From: Aquatica leii
Lineage: Eukaryota > Arthropoda > Insecta > Coleoptera > Lampyridae
Direction: 5' to 3'
NCBI GenBank assembly: GCA_035610365.1
Contig: CM069433.1
Location: forward strand, 130,156,545 to 130,220,544
DNA length: 64,000 nt
Below are positions 32,810-45,150 of this stretch, piece by piece (positions within the stretch are counted from its first letter, which is position 1; each line of letters begins with the position of its first letter). Under the pieces are notes generated by a model. The model did not search any database and was not told the origin of the DNA. It was given only the letters and a program-made list of their open reading frames with translations. Position numbers and translations under genes: made by a program.

Positions 32810-33737
32810 TCTGTAATATGATATGATGCATAACATTACATCAAATAGGAAAAGAAAAATGTTTCTTTTTGGATAATTTGAAAACTACCAAAAATTGGCG
32901 AATATTAATGCTTACCTTTTAAACGAAATGTTTTATTGCACAATTTTTAAATTTCAACAATCTTTGTTGCATAAGGCACACGTACAGCAATTTCAAGTTT
33001 TGATTTTGCAGCGAAAGGCAAAGATAATAAAAACTCGGTTGCATTTTTAAATGTGTTGTAAACAAAATAATTCGGTAATTATCATTACAGTCCGTAGTTC
33101 AAAAGAAGAGACAGTCACAAATCGAATGCAATAGAAAGAGATGCCATGTGAAAACGACAACTACAAGACTTGCGGAAAGTAAATTTTGTTTGTAGGTGGT
33201 CAGAAAGGAAAGAAGGGTGAGACGTATGCTATTTTCTTGTCTATTCGCAAGGTGCGTGTCCCAGATCTCTGAGAGATGCATGAACCAGTAAAAACTGCTT
33301 ATCCATAGAGAAAATAACATATAAGCATAAACAATTAATGGAATTTATATAATCGTTTGGATAACAATTCAATTTTGTTTTAAAGGAAGAATTAATGCAT
33401 ACAATTTAACAAATAACATTGTTATGCATTTTCATAAGAACTAAATATTAGCATTACATAATTCAGTTCTTTGTAGGTATGTGTATATGGTTTGCTTCTA
33501 AAAATTAATGATGTAATGATTGAGTAAAAAAAACAGCTTAAATATTATGTTACTGAAGTACTAAAAATATTCGTGGAAACAGCAATTTGGCAGATGCTGA
33601 GAAATTCATTAGGTACATATTCTTTGTACTGTAATCGACGACTTATATAGTTGCCGTTCTTTAAATTTAAATGAGTTTAGTTTGAGTTTTCCGAAAAAGA
33701 AATAAAGATTTTGTTTAGTAAATTTCATTTGCAAAAG
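32810..33737. other. No recognisable gene
   Basis: AT-rich spacer between Harbinger element 2 and the next hAT relic. No matching termini of either element were found. Confidence 0.4.
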
Positions 33738-35013
33738 ATGAGTAAGCGCAAAGACAGTGGTGAGAGTGGCCAAATGGGTGGAACGGAAAAACTTCGCATT
33801 AAAGAACAAAAAGATCGTGACACTGCTGCAAAAAGTGGTTATAACATCCAAGAGTTATTTTGGATGACAGAGGAACGAAAATGGAAAAAATTTAAATGTT
33901 TGTTTCGGGCAAATGAAGCTGAGGTAATTGAGGAAAACACCAGTATTGCCGAATCAACTACTGCATCTAGACAAATACAATCTACAGGAACAGCAATGGC
34001 AGTAGTAGAAAGATCATTGCCCTAGACCTGCGCTATAATATGCATTTCAGATGAAGTAGTTGATAAAAAAATAATTATTGTAGATTTAGACATGTTTATC
34101 AGACCGTTGAATGAGAATAATAATTCTTTTCTGAATATCATCCCGTACAACAGGCACAAATAAAGGGAATATAGAGGCTGCCGCTATAGATTTTGTTTTA
34201 CATATAAACAAGCGATTTGAAGAACAAAATTACGATTTTGTTCTTGATACCTCTTGAAAAAAAAAGAAAATTGATGCCAGGGGAAACTACAACTGACGAG
34301 TGCTTAATAGATGCAAATGAACAATTTAAAATGGAAGTACACAATCAGGTCTTTGATATATATTGACAAATAGCATGAAGAATTCTAAAAAATGTTGTAA
34401 TTGCTGCTGAAATCGCATGGTTCCATCCTAACAACTTTGACCTGTTTTCCCCAGTCCATGCCACAGCACCAAGAATTAGGGAAGAACTAATATATTTTGC
34501 TTCAAAATATAATTCACTAAAACAAAAAATTCAGAAATTAGGAGAAAGGCGAAATCTATTCGGAATTAAATAGTGGAAATCTTGACGAAGAGAAAAGGCA
34601 GGATTGTTCTGTATATACTAAGACATGCAGAGATTGCCTAGTCTGTTGCTATCTAATTTTACAAAACGATAACCTATATTCCGAAGCAAATAGCGTTATC
34701 TTCACACTGCCAATAACAATCATGCGCTTATGCGAACGAGTTTCTCAAACCTGAAACATATCAAAAATAGATTGAGATCAACGTTTGATGAAGACAAATT
34801 ATTAGAGGCATTCATTCCTATGAATATGGAGTTCAAATATTGTAGCAATATAGATAATAAAACAATTATAACAAAACTTGCAAATCACAGTGTAATCTAC
34901 GAAAAGGTTTTAAATTATATTTAGTTTCTTTTTGTAGTTATTTATTTTTACCAAGGCTTTGTGCCGGCCTAAGTAATTATGCCCGAGCTGATTATCTAGT
35001 TCTGTCCACCGCT
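33738..35013 (+). pseudogene. hAT transposase relic 2 (ZMYM1-like)
   Basis: ATG at 33738 opens MSKRKDSGESGQMGGTEKLR, the Lys-rich start with a GGxEKLR motif usual for ZMYM1-like hAT proteins. Large internal losses follow. Later blocks are TTDECLIDANEQFKMEVHNQ (34293-34352), IAWFHPNNFDLFSPVHATAP (about 34415-34470) and finally FSNLKHIKNRLRSTFDEDKL with LLEAFIPMN (34745-34830), the C-terminal dimerisation domain. The DDE catalytic part is mostly gone. A likely 3' terminus reads CAGCGGTGGACAGA on the minus strand at 35000-35013, matching the CAGxGGCGGA-type end of this subgroup. No partner terminus was found upstream. Confidence 0.72.
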
Positions 35014-37298
35014 GGACTAGTGGTTAGTGTATTTTTCACAAATTTTAAGTAAATACACAGCGCGAAAAATATGACAGCTGTGATGTTTACTTATTCAAAA
35101 ACAATTCTGAATAGATGATACAAAGAGTTTCTTTTATAACCATAAACAAGAAGCACGTTTTTTGTACGAGTTTAACAAATTTTTTTCTTCAATGACTATC
35201 AGCTATTTAGTTCACTATTTAGCAAAATCGAAATTCGAGATGTAAGTATTTGATTGGATTTTAATCAGTTAGTTTTTTATTAAACTTTTTTGTTAAAAAG
35301 AAATTAGTGTAAACGAATATATTTAATTATTGATTTATACTAAGTAAATATAGTGTCACTACTTTTAATAGACACGTTTACAGCTCGGATAAAAGTTTAC
35401 TTGCTGCCTATTTCAAATCCTTTTATATTAATTATAAATCATAAAACTCTCGTACACATTAAAGACCATTAAAAAGTAGTTAAAACGTGAAGTAGTCATT
35501 TTAATGCTAAAAAATGGTGTTAGTGTATATTTGTACAAGATTTATTTTCTGTTTACTAATACTTACATATATCTTTTTAAAAAATTACAACGGTACTTAC
35601 ACGTAAGTTTAAGGATAAGCATTCCTCTTTTATGTTGAAGTAATTAATGTCAGTCGATATATTGGTATTCATAATACGTCGTGTATGACTCTTTACTAAA
35701 TGGCATAATAATTTTATTCACTTTATTTACATTATCTTATTATACTTTTAAATGTTTCAAAAAATTTATATTTCAATGAATAATTTAATTTATATAAATT
35801 AAATGCGTAATACCGTTATTTTATTTAAGGTGTACAAATAAAAGGTGTAACCGAATATTAAAACAACACGATTTTCTGTCACCTTTGCTTTATTAGGTAT
35901 GCTTCTATTTAAAATGCGATTGTAATCAATTATTTTTAAGCATTAGAAAACGGCAAATTATAAAAAATTAATAAAATTTTAAACGTACAAAAAAATTAAT
36001 CTAAACATTCTCAAGTCGGAAAGTGAAAAAAAACCTAAGTTTGAATAACATGACAATAATATTTTTCTGAAGTTTTGAACCTACGAATTAAATATCATTT
36101 TACGAACAAGAAAAAACTGCTTTGTAACTTTTATTAAGTAATATTTGTAACTATGTAGAGCTCGACTAGTTTTAATACTTCAGGGCATCGAATGTAATAA
36201 CCAAGACATAAAAATTAATCTTTGAGAATTTGGGAAATATGATTTTGCAAAATGTAATTTTACCTAAAAAAAAAGAAACCTTTTATGAGTGTTCAATTAC
36301 CTTTGTGAATTTTAGCTGTTTCTTCAACTGCTTTTTAAAATAACCAAATTCAATCTGTTGGCAATTTTTTTACTGTTATCGTGTTATCGCCAAAAACCGT
36401 TTTTATTTATTCTATAGTATATAAAATTTGTAATAAATCTACTTCACTCAATGTTTTACAATTTTTCAATAAAGTCCTGCTTAGTTTTAATAAAAAAATA
36501 TCATAATTTAAGACAGAAACTCGTAAAACACATCAAACAATTACACATTGTTACGTGCCAAAAAAAGGGGTAATTTCTTACAAAACCTCACAGAAAGATG
36601 ATTTTGCTCAGTTAACTCATTAGAATAAGGTGATATGATAATTTTAGTTCGTGAATTAGAAAAGATGCAGAAGAAAATAAAATAGTCAAAAATCGATTAG
36701 GGCGCCAAATAAAGTCGCGACATTGAATAAACTTCTGGTCTTTGTTAACCAAAAATACAACAAATCTAAAGCGGGAAGATGTAAATCAAAAAGCACCGTT
36801 ACAATTTAAATTAAAATCATGTATTTTAAAAATTATTGCGTATTATTGTAAATGTTTTACGACTTATTTGTTTTTTAATCAATTAATACAATTGTGAATA
36901 TTTTCTAAAATAATTTTGTCATTACTAATATTGGGCCATTATTATGAATTGATTTACTATCTGACATTTAATTTGACATAAAAATATATATCTTCTTTGT
37001 TTGATAACACCACATGCATGCGGTTATTGCTGTAATCCTTTTATGATTGATTGAATTTTAAAAAATGCAATATTTTTTTAAAAGATTGGTTAATTGATAC
37101 AGTAAAAACACCATAATTATACACTTGTTGTAATACTGGTAGTAAACTGATAGGTTGTTTAACATGTGTGAAAGTGCTTTGTAATAGCTCTAAGTAAAAA
37201 CAAGTTTGTTTACAAAGATTACAATGAAACTTGCCTCTGCAGAATCTTTTTAAAACGCAAACTTGCATATCAGGAACTTTTTAGACCTGAACATGTAT
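35014..37298. other. AT-rich stretch without recognisable genes
   Basis: About 2.3 kb with only short chance frames and no terminal repeats or tandem arrays that I can see. Confidence 0.5.
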
Positions 37299-37320
37299 AC
37301 AGGTTGTCCAAAAATATCCC
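37299..37320 (+). repeat. Possible mariner-type terminus
   Basis: ACAGGTTGTCCAAAAATATC, preceded by TA, resembles the termini of insect IS630/mariner elements. A decayed transposase of that superfamily lies at 39000-39430 in the right orientation. The right terminus is not visible. Confidence 0.35.
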
Positions 37321-37384
37321 TTTACTATTTTTATTTTATTTATTATTAAAGCTACAAATTGGATTAAATTAAAACAGCACCAAA

Positions 37385-38649
37385 ATGCTACGTATAGCTT
37401 ACAAAACTTTGGATGTGAAATCAGAGATTAAACAAAATCCTAAATTCCTGATCGCTTTTGTACCGTTTGTTACTCCGGCTTATTCCAGTAGTTATATATA
37501 TATAAGTCACATGCCTTTTGATGTTGCCTTGATTTGGCGAAAGCAGAAAGATTACAATTCAGATTTCTACTTCTGCATGACGAACATATCCGGGTACAGC
37601 AAGAAGAACAAATCAAAAATTTTGTATCCAGATTTTCAGTATGCTCTAAAGTCTGTGGTGTATGGTACAGATTACCCAGTACCAATTCATTTTTCATCTC
37701 ATGCAATGAACAAAGAAAAAAGTGATAGAGAAGATAATGGCAGTGATGCTGAAACTATGGAATACACGTACGATCCCGACAGTGACATTAAAAAACCCAC
37801 ATCAACCAAACTGAACGGAACGACCTAGTTCGCGATGTGTCCCTATCAAAATAAAAACTGAGTTCCAGAGTGAAGAAATAGAACTTACTCCAAAGAGAAG
37901 CTGTAGTTGTGCATTTTCGTATTCGTCACATGAAATTTGCAGCATGCCATGCTACTTCTGTTATGACGTGACAGGACTCATGAAAGAACTAGGTAACAAA
38001 TACGTAGTCAAAGAGTGGAGTGGATGCTGATTAAACACTCCGATCATAATTGGAATATTTGTAATGATTTGAAGGTTGTAGCCTTTCTGATATAAATGCA
38101 AACAGGTACACAAAGCACGTGTACTTTCTTTGCGTGTAGAAATGATAACAATTACTACATAATAAAAATTTTCACACATAAATTTACCTATGCCACAACG
38201 TTCAACATGTACCTCTTGTGGATAATAATAAGATTTATTTACCTCCACTCCCTATCAAACCGGATCTTATGCAACAATTCGTTTGAGATCCATTGTTAAG
38301 ATTGGAGCTCACGGAACAAGAACAAGCGGCTCGGGACGCATTTGTGGTGGTCGTGCACAACTTTCTTTAGAACTATAGAGCAGCAACTATGCAGAACTGG
38401 TGAAAAATTAGCTAACAGCCTACCAGCACCTAGGTTGCACTAAAAATGCATTTCTTGCATTCCCATCTCACCTTTTTTCCGTCAATTATGGGAACCGTGA
38501 CTGACGTTCACGGTGAAAAATTCCACCAGAAGATGTCCACCATAGACGTAAGATATCAAAGCCTCTTCAATCCCAACATGATAGGGTATTATTGTTATTT
38601 GTCAGAGAGCAACAGAAAATATGCACAAGCAGAAATCAAGAAGCTCTAA
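37385..38649 (+). pseudogene. Unnamed repeat-protein family X, copy 1
   Basis: A 147-codon frame contains FVPFVTPAYSSSYIYISHMP, CMTNISGYSKKNKSKILYPD and an acidic ETMEYTYDPDSD tail. It is followed in other frames by NDLVRDVSLSK, FRIRHMKFA, DVTGLMKELG, RYTKHVYFLCV, a NVQHVPLVDNNKIYLPPLPI-like block and finally MHFLHSHLTFFPSIMGTVTD, HGEKFHQKMSTIDVRYQ and MIGYYCYLSES. I recall proteins with this block order as repeated, unnamed hypothetical proteins in arthropod and other invertebrate genomes; I cannot name a superfamily or function. The His/Cys-containing blocks (FLCV, HxxxF, GExFHQ) could bind metal. A more decayed relative lies at 41210-41756. Several frame changes and deletions show it is inactive. 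Confidence 0.6.
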
Positions 38650-38999
38650 GCTCTTTTAAACTAAGCCCTTGCCCATCTTAGTGTATCTAAGGATTCCTGA
38701 CTCATTTTAGAGGTAAATTAACATTTATAATTCACTTTTTAATTATAATATTCAGGTTTTTCGTCCCGAAGTACCCACATTACTTCACCAATTTTTTTTC
38801 ATAATAGCAATTCAATATAGTTAATAGCTTTACTCTTGATAACCTTTACAAGTACATAACTTTTTTCCTGACTTGTCAAAGCAAAGCTGATTGCAGTTTT
38901 GTATTTAGCGCATATAAATTACTATAGAGAACGTATTTTCAATCCACTAACAAAGACAAAAAAATATTTTATCACGTAGCGTAGTCCTCTAAATAGATT

Positions 39000-39430
39000 T
39001 AGTCTTAACGTTTGATGCGGAATAATGTTTTCGCAAGTTTTTGGATCAATGTTCTATTACGGTATTGTAACCACAGACCTTCATATCCATTTACTAGCAG
39101 AATTCCTAAACGACTTCTTTGATTTTCCGCTGCTTCACAGAGCCAGTCTTTATTTACAGCGGCTTATATACTGGAAGCACAAATTTATCGAATAAATATT
39201 TTAATAGAAAATGTATAGGTACAACCACAGTGATACGTTGACTTACAGGTTCCCTGGGCTTAACATCACCAGATTTTATTTTGTGGGGTTTTGTAAAAGA
39301 CGAAACGTATAAATAGCGATACCGTAATGATTTTGAAATTCAAAGCAAAATTAGAGAAATTATACACCATATTCACCAATCCACATGTGCCACAATCTTG
39401 GCATTAAACTTGAAATTTGGATTATGATAA
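39000..39430 (+). pseudogene. IS630/Tc1/mariner-type transposase C-terminal relic
   Basis: The last part reads GSLGLTSPDFILWGFVKDET, then after one stop RYRNDFEIQSKIREIIHHI. This is the SPDxxxxxFxLWGxxKDxxY region holding the third catalytic acidic residue of the common insect DDE_3-type transposases. Upstream, weaker sequence (LLAEFLNDFF) fits the segment before the second Asp, but the DNxxxH block itself is lost. Heavily decayed. A terminus-like sequence at 37299 could belong to the same element, with family X copy 1 lying between. Confidence 0.6.
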
Positions 39431-39559
39431 TTCAAATTTAAAAAAAACAAATTTAAACTTAAGAAATTATAAAGATAGAACTCAACTCACCATAATCAAC
39501 ATTTAACCATTTTAGAAATGTTTATCAACAAAAGAAAGCTTTAAAACTCATTTACAGGT

Positions 39560-40560
39560 TTACAAAACCTTTCAAATCTTCTGAGGATTCGTCTTCTTCC
39601 TTTTTCTCTGTTGTTAACCTCTACGAACCAGCATAACATAATTAGTAGGGGTCTGCGGCTGGCCATTCAACATTTAGTGAAGAAGCAGCTTTTGTTACCA
39701 TCAGAGTTTATTTATCTGAGAAAACCCTCCGTCACGCTCACTTAATTGACGTAAGGACAGTCATTAAAGGTAGCAAATTTGCGGGATATTTTTTTTGTTC
39801 TCATAATAGTCGCTTGGGTTCTCATTGTTTTCGATGCTGTTAAAAATATATTCACCATATGCTCAAAGTGTATCAAGTTTGACAAGTTGAAAGCGAGCTG
39901 CAAAATCTTTTTTCTCAAAAGTATTGTCTTTAATATCTTTAGACCAAAGAATTGCATCTAATATACGATATAAATTAACCAAGATTACATCTTCCCCATT
40001 ATACAGTCGCTTTTTAATCGATTTTCTAAAATTGTCACAAGAACGGCCTATAGGTTTTCTAAATAGTTAAAATTTTAAATAACGTCTAAAGTTTTCTGTA
40101 AACTCCTAAGTTTTGGTATCAGTTTAACAGTTCTTCGCTAAGTTCTTGAAGTGCATCACACATTAACGCCAAATTTAAAACAAAACTAGTGGTTTTAAGC
40201 TTCCTAAAGAAGCTTTTATGATTACATTTGTCCGTTGACTCGTGTGTTTTGTCTTTCTCTGCTGATTGTAAAAAGTTTGTCAAAACCTCGAAAACGGATA
40301 AAACTGATTGAAATTGTAGTTACCCGTCTTGTGCCTAATATCAATAAATGATTTCAAAGGGTTTAATATTCTCTGTTTGCTTTACAATGTCACTTACACA
40401 CAGCTTAAGTTTATGATTAGATCAAATGCCAAATAACAATATATGGAAACTTATCTTTTAGAAGAACTCCAACTCCAGATTTCTTTCCAAGAACACAGCT
40501 ATCCCATAACACCTTACAGCAATGAACCCACCTTATAAAATATTTTTATTTATATCATGA
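39560..40560 (-). pseudogene. hAT transposase relic 3 (KIAA1586/ZMYM-like)
   Basis: Minus-strand sense includes VLGKKSGVGVLLKDKFPYIV and then IWH (about 40503-40435), the MLGKxSGVxxxLKxxFPxxxxWHC block of hAT proteins. Shifted frames carry SNHKLKLCVSDIVKQTENIK and PFKSFIDI (about 40430-40350), followed by Lys/Asn-rich decayed sequence to about 39560. The second-Asp neighbourhood is thus recognisable while the N-terminus, first Asp and dimerisation domain are not. It is distinct from relics 1 and 2. It lies directly left of the Penelope-type terminal fragment. Confidence 0.6.
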
Positions 40561-40659
40561 TTTGTATGACAACGAATGATAGCATAGAATCTTAAGTTTT
40601 CGCGGTTTTCTTGGTTACGATTATAAGTGATTTTTGGACCGCGTCGTAGTTGAACACTC

Positions 40660-40860
40660 AGACTTTTTAGGCTTGGTCCTAGTCTCTTCTTGATAGAGTC
40701 ACTTACACTTTTCTTTTAGTGACAGTCACCACTCCCAAGATGCAAGCTGCAATGTCTTGCGAAACGTTAGTTGTTTGGGTTTACAAACGACAATACGGCA
40801 AAGCCCAAGTTTTATTTCTTGTTTTACTCTCAATGAGAGGCTAAGTGTTTACCTTCAACT
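40660..40860. repeat. Penelope-associated terminal repeat fragment, copy 2
   Basis: Shares CTTACACTTTT, AGATGCAAGCTGCAATG, TTGCGAAACGTTAGTT and CGACAATACGG with 19630-19812 in the same order. CAGACTTTTTAGGCTTGG precedes it here; the reverse complement of that motif ends copy 1. No RT is attached to this copy. Confidence 0.6.
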
Positions 40861-41209
40861 TTAAGTTTACCTTACGGATGTCCGTAAAAAGTGGGCAACA
40901 CATAATAACTACACAGGCCTGCAAGTATGCAGAATTTCAACTTGGTGAAAACGAAAAAAATACCAAAAAATTCCGTCTGTTCATTTTTTTGCAAGTTTTT
41001 CTTTGTATTTAGCGTAAAGTTCTTAATTAAGTTTAAAATTAGTATTCCGTTTTTTATTTAAAAAATGGCCTTAAAACTAAATCTTCTCACATTAATTGTA
41101 TCAATTATAGCTGAACTTGGCAAAAAATGGTAAACATGTTAGTGGTTCAAGAGAGTAATAGTAGGGGTTGGTGAATAAAGTAGTTTTAAAGTTAACAGGA
41201 AGGTCTCAC
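40861..41209. other. No recognisable gene
   Basis: Spacer between the Penelope-type fragment and family X copy 2, AT-rich and without motifs. Confidence 0.4.
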
Positions 41210-41756
41210 AATCGTGTCCACACGGGTTAAAAGTTTCCTTGTTACTTGGGTTACTAGGGATAAATATAAAGAATCTGCTGTTGGATTAGATCATGTTTCA
41301 ACAAGCTATTTAAGTACAGTATTTTGCTGGCTATCTAATGCCACACTCAGTTTATATTCAGCATTCAAACGATACTGTTATTGTTGGTTTTGGAGAATAC
41401 TAGAGATCCTGACTACAAAAACAAAAACGCATGCTGGAAGCGTATAAAGCTCAAGGATGCAAAATGAGCTTAAAAGTTCATTTTTTAAATTTCTTCCATA
41501 TTGACTATTATGCTAAAAGTTACAGTGACGAACAGGGTGAGAGATTTTAAGGTGTTCGTGATTTTGAAAAACGTCACCAAAGAAAATGATAGTCAACATT
41601 TTAGCCGACTTCTGTTGGATGCTTAATCGAGAAACCAAGAGCGAAATCGGAAACAATTTCGGAGAAGCATTCAATAGAAAAAGAAAAGGTTTCCTAAGGA
41701 AAAAGGGTAAACCTAAAATTGTCTATAAATATCAAAAACAATGTTTTGATTAGTTA
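41210..41756 (+). pseudogene. Unnamed repeat-protein family X, copy 2 (C-terminal part)
   Basis: The recognisable part starts near 41415 with MLEAYKAQGCKMSLKVHFLN, then SDEQGERF (stop at the expected FHQ position), VRDFEKRHQ, and in another frame ILADFCWMLNRETKSEIG and GEAFNRKRKGF, closing at a TAG at 41751-41753. It is the same block order as the end of copy 1 (HFLxxH, GExFHQ, RYQ, YCWxLxRE) but clearly a different lineage. Sequence from 41210 to 41415 may be decayed upstream coding sequence. Function unknown. Confidence 0.6.
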
Positions 41757-44700
41757 TAAGAAAACAAACGTGTTTAGTTCATTTAAAAAAACAAGTGTTT
41801 TTTTATTAAAAAATTGTTTTTCTTTTGCAAAAAACCTATACGTGATGGAATAGAAGCCAATTTTAGAATTTGTGTTCTTTAAAACAATTAATTCAGCAAA
41901 AAATTCCATGCAGATGAAATTTTTTGCAGACCTGTGATGAATTTGGATTGTGAACGTTTACCTTAATTTGTACAGTTCCAATTTTACGGGTTACGGTTGC
42001 CTTACGCACATTTTCACATTTTACGCTTACGTGAATTGTGAACAACCATAATGTCGTTTTACATAATTAACTTTGTCAAATAAAGACAATGTGATTTAGA
42101 AGTCTCAAACTATTAATTGCTTTTAATTAAAAATTCACTCTGTATAATTAATTGCAGCTAAAAATCAAAACGTAAATAAAAGTTTATTTTTAGGTACTAT
42201 ATTATGTTTTATAAAACTTATGACAAGGAAACAACTCAACTTAAACTTATTTAGAATAAATTAAATAATTTGATTTTACGTCTTAAGATAGAACTGTCAT
42301 TATACATTCTGTGATATTTAGATACGGAATATCAAATTAAAGTCTACACAAAGTATGGTATTTTTAATAATAATCTTGAAATGCGATAAATTTTCATTTG
42401 TCTTTTAAATTCATTCAAACAAGTAAGTTTTTAAAAATCGCTTGTAATTTTTCAAATAATGATTAAATTTTTATTCGTGATTGAGAATTTTAAAGGAAAC
42501 ATTCGATGACTATTTCATTGAAATAACGACCTTACTTATAAGTTATATATATTATATATCATTACCTGGTATTGTTATTTTATATAAATATATTTAAAAA
42601 TATTAGATTATCTATACCCACACAAACATTGAATAATATTCTACAAATTGGCAACTAAAAAGCTCCTTATTAGTGAAACGTAAATAAAGTCTACTATTAT
42701 TAGGTAAAATTAGCTCTAACTATACCTAAGGTTATTACCAATTAAAAGTAAATGCTGCTTATATTTCTTTATTATAAAATACATAATAATAGAAGCTGTG
42801 TTTAAATAATACGTGTAGGTGTAAAAACAGCGACCATACTATGAACAATTTAAGTTTTTGATACAATAAAATGCTTTAAATTATTGATCCGAAATATGAC
42901 TTAAATTCGTTGGTATTATTTGTAGCCTTGTCATAAACAAGGTAATAACTACAAATATTTAAATTCAAATGTTTTATATATTATATAAAAACATGTACTA
43001 GAAGAATATATGGCGGTTAATCACAGACTGTGTCGATTAACGCGCAATTACTTATACAGGTTACTAATAAATAAATTTTAGCTTTCAGACTGTACTTACT
43101 AGTTTAAAAATAATTAAGTATAATTGTATCTATATTTTATATAATAGAATACTAGACTATGTAATTAAAGTCGAAAACGTCAAGTGGTTCGTGCAATTTA
43201 TTACATAGAAATATAACTTTTAAAGCAAAACAAGTTTTAAACACCGGTAGTCGTTTACCAAACTTAATAGACGGTATCAACATGTGACCATCAATTATTG
43301 CGGCTATTAAATTATTCCGAGCTTTATATGTTTTATTATCTTATAAATATAAACGCCAATAACGTGATTGCTTAAGGCGTTTACTGCCCAAATTATATAT
43401 TACAATATTTTTTTAATGCATCCCCTTAAACATAGATGTTCAATGTGTTTCAGGTACATGTGCAAAGAGATTAATGCTTTAAATTGCAATATAAGCGGCG
43501 CATTATTTTTTAAAGTCTGTATGCCTTTGATAAATACTTTTGTTGTCAATTCTATAGGTTTATCTTACATACCTTTTTTAGAGTTACATTTTACTTAAAG
43601 TTAATTTTATATTATCTGTGTATCAGTCCGAAATCAGACAAACTTTATTGTATTTGTATCATAAATGTTATTCAATTTGTGATTCAGACTCAAAACTATC
43701 GTGTTCAAACCTTTAAAATATTGATTTTTTGTACCATAGTAAGGCGTGTAATGAACAAACAAAAGTGAATAGTAAACGGTTTGGCCAGGTAGTCGTGACA
43801 GCAGCAGCCCACCCAAAATTTATATAGTTTGCAAAGTCTATGAAATTAAAAATCCTGTAACGAGATATTATTGATCATGATTTTCAAAACCAAAACAACT
43901 CCAGTAAGAATAACTCGTAGAAAATGCATGAAGCAGCAAAGATGCAAATTTTATAATGCTAGTTGATATTCCTCCAGTACGTCAATATCGTTTCTCTAAA
44001 TATACCGATCTGTAATTTATTTTTTTTGGCGTACTGTCACACTTTTAACTAATTTATGGAACAATCATGAACAGTGAAAATGGAGGTGTACAAGTAGAAA
44101 TTCAAGGACGTAAACTCAACTCAACTTAAGGTGGGTTCACATGATACAGAGTTTCATCAACTTCTATAGAATTTTGTCTGTGCTACAAAGCAGTACAGCG
44201 TATTTGTCGGAGCCAAATAATTAATTATTAAATAAATTAACTAATTAAAAAAATATTCATTTTAGTTATTTTTTAAAATCGTAAATGAATATCCTTATCT
44301 CGTGAGTTCAATCATAGTGTTTTTATATTTTGACAGAAATCAACCCTACTGTCAATGTAAAATTTCTGGAGTTTATAACAAATTCTAAATAAAAATTATT
44401 GGAAAACTACAGATTTTTGAAAAAGTTTGAACTATAACTATAACCAGCTAAAATGAAGTTTGTCGCTAAAACGCATTTATGTAAAATACCGCCGCTTTAG
44501 CTACAGTTAGACTACACTAGCGTATGATCATGCATTCAGTTCCTTAACGCCATTTTTTTAATGTGCGGTTGTTTATTTTAAAAAAATTAGTAGGTACTCT
44601 TGAAAAGTAATAGATTTGCGGTGAAACTACATTCTTAGATAATTTGTAAACAGATTTGTTCAAAACATATTTTCACCTAAATCGCCACTTGTATCTTTTT

Positions 44701-45150
44701 GAAACATATAGCATATTTAGTAGATAAGATGAGCACGTGCATCATCATACATTTATTCCTACAAACAACATGGTTAAGTTACAAGAAAACACTGGATTTT
44801 AAGTTGCAACCTATTCATAAGTAATTTCCGTTGGTGATAAAAATTAACCAATGCAATTTTAGTTTCATTTCAGTTAACACTCCTTTTACAATGCGGTTCA
44901 CTATAATTATCAAACGTGTAGTTTTCAATGAATATTATTTCGATAATTATCTTACATCTCTAACAATGTTGGTACTGCATTAGGTGCGCGAAAAATGATT
45001 GACGTTCACAATTTTACGTGAGACGAGTTCTAATAAGAAGTCTGGGCAAACATTCTGTGGAAATGTCTGCGTCAAAACTTTTACTTCATAGTCTATACGA
45101 TATCTGTACGACCAAATGTCATTATACTGTGGACCTAAATTATTATGAGC
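41757..45150. other. AT-rich stretch without recognisable genes
   Basis: About 3.4 kb. I see no coding family. Near 44130 the sequence AAGGTGGGTTCACATGATAC looks like a MITE terminus, but no partner is visible. Confidence 0.45.

Noticed and set aside
32820-33320. Minus-strand frame at 33099-33320 as a small secreted or membrane protein
   Set aside because: The reverse strand is equally uninformative, composition is biased and no homologous pattern is recognised.
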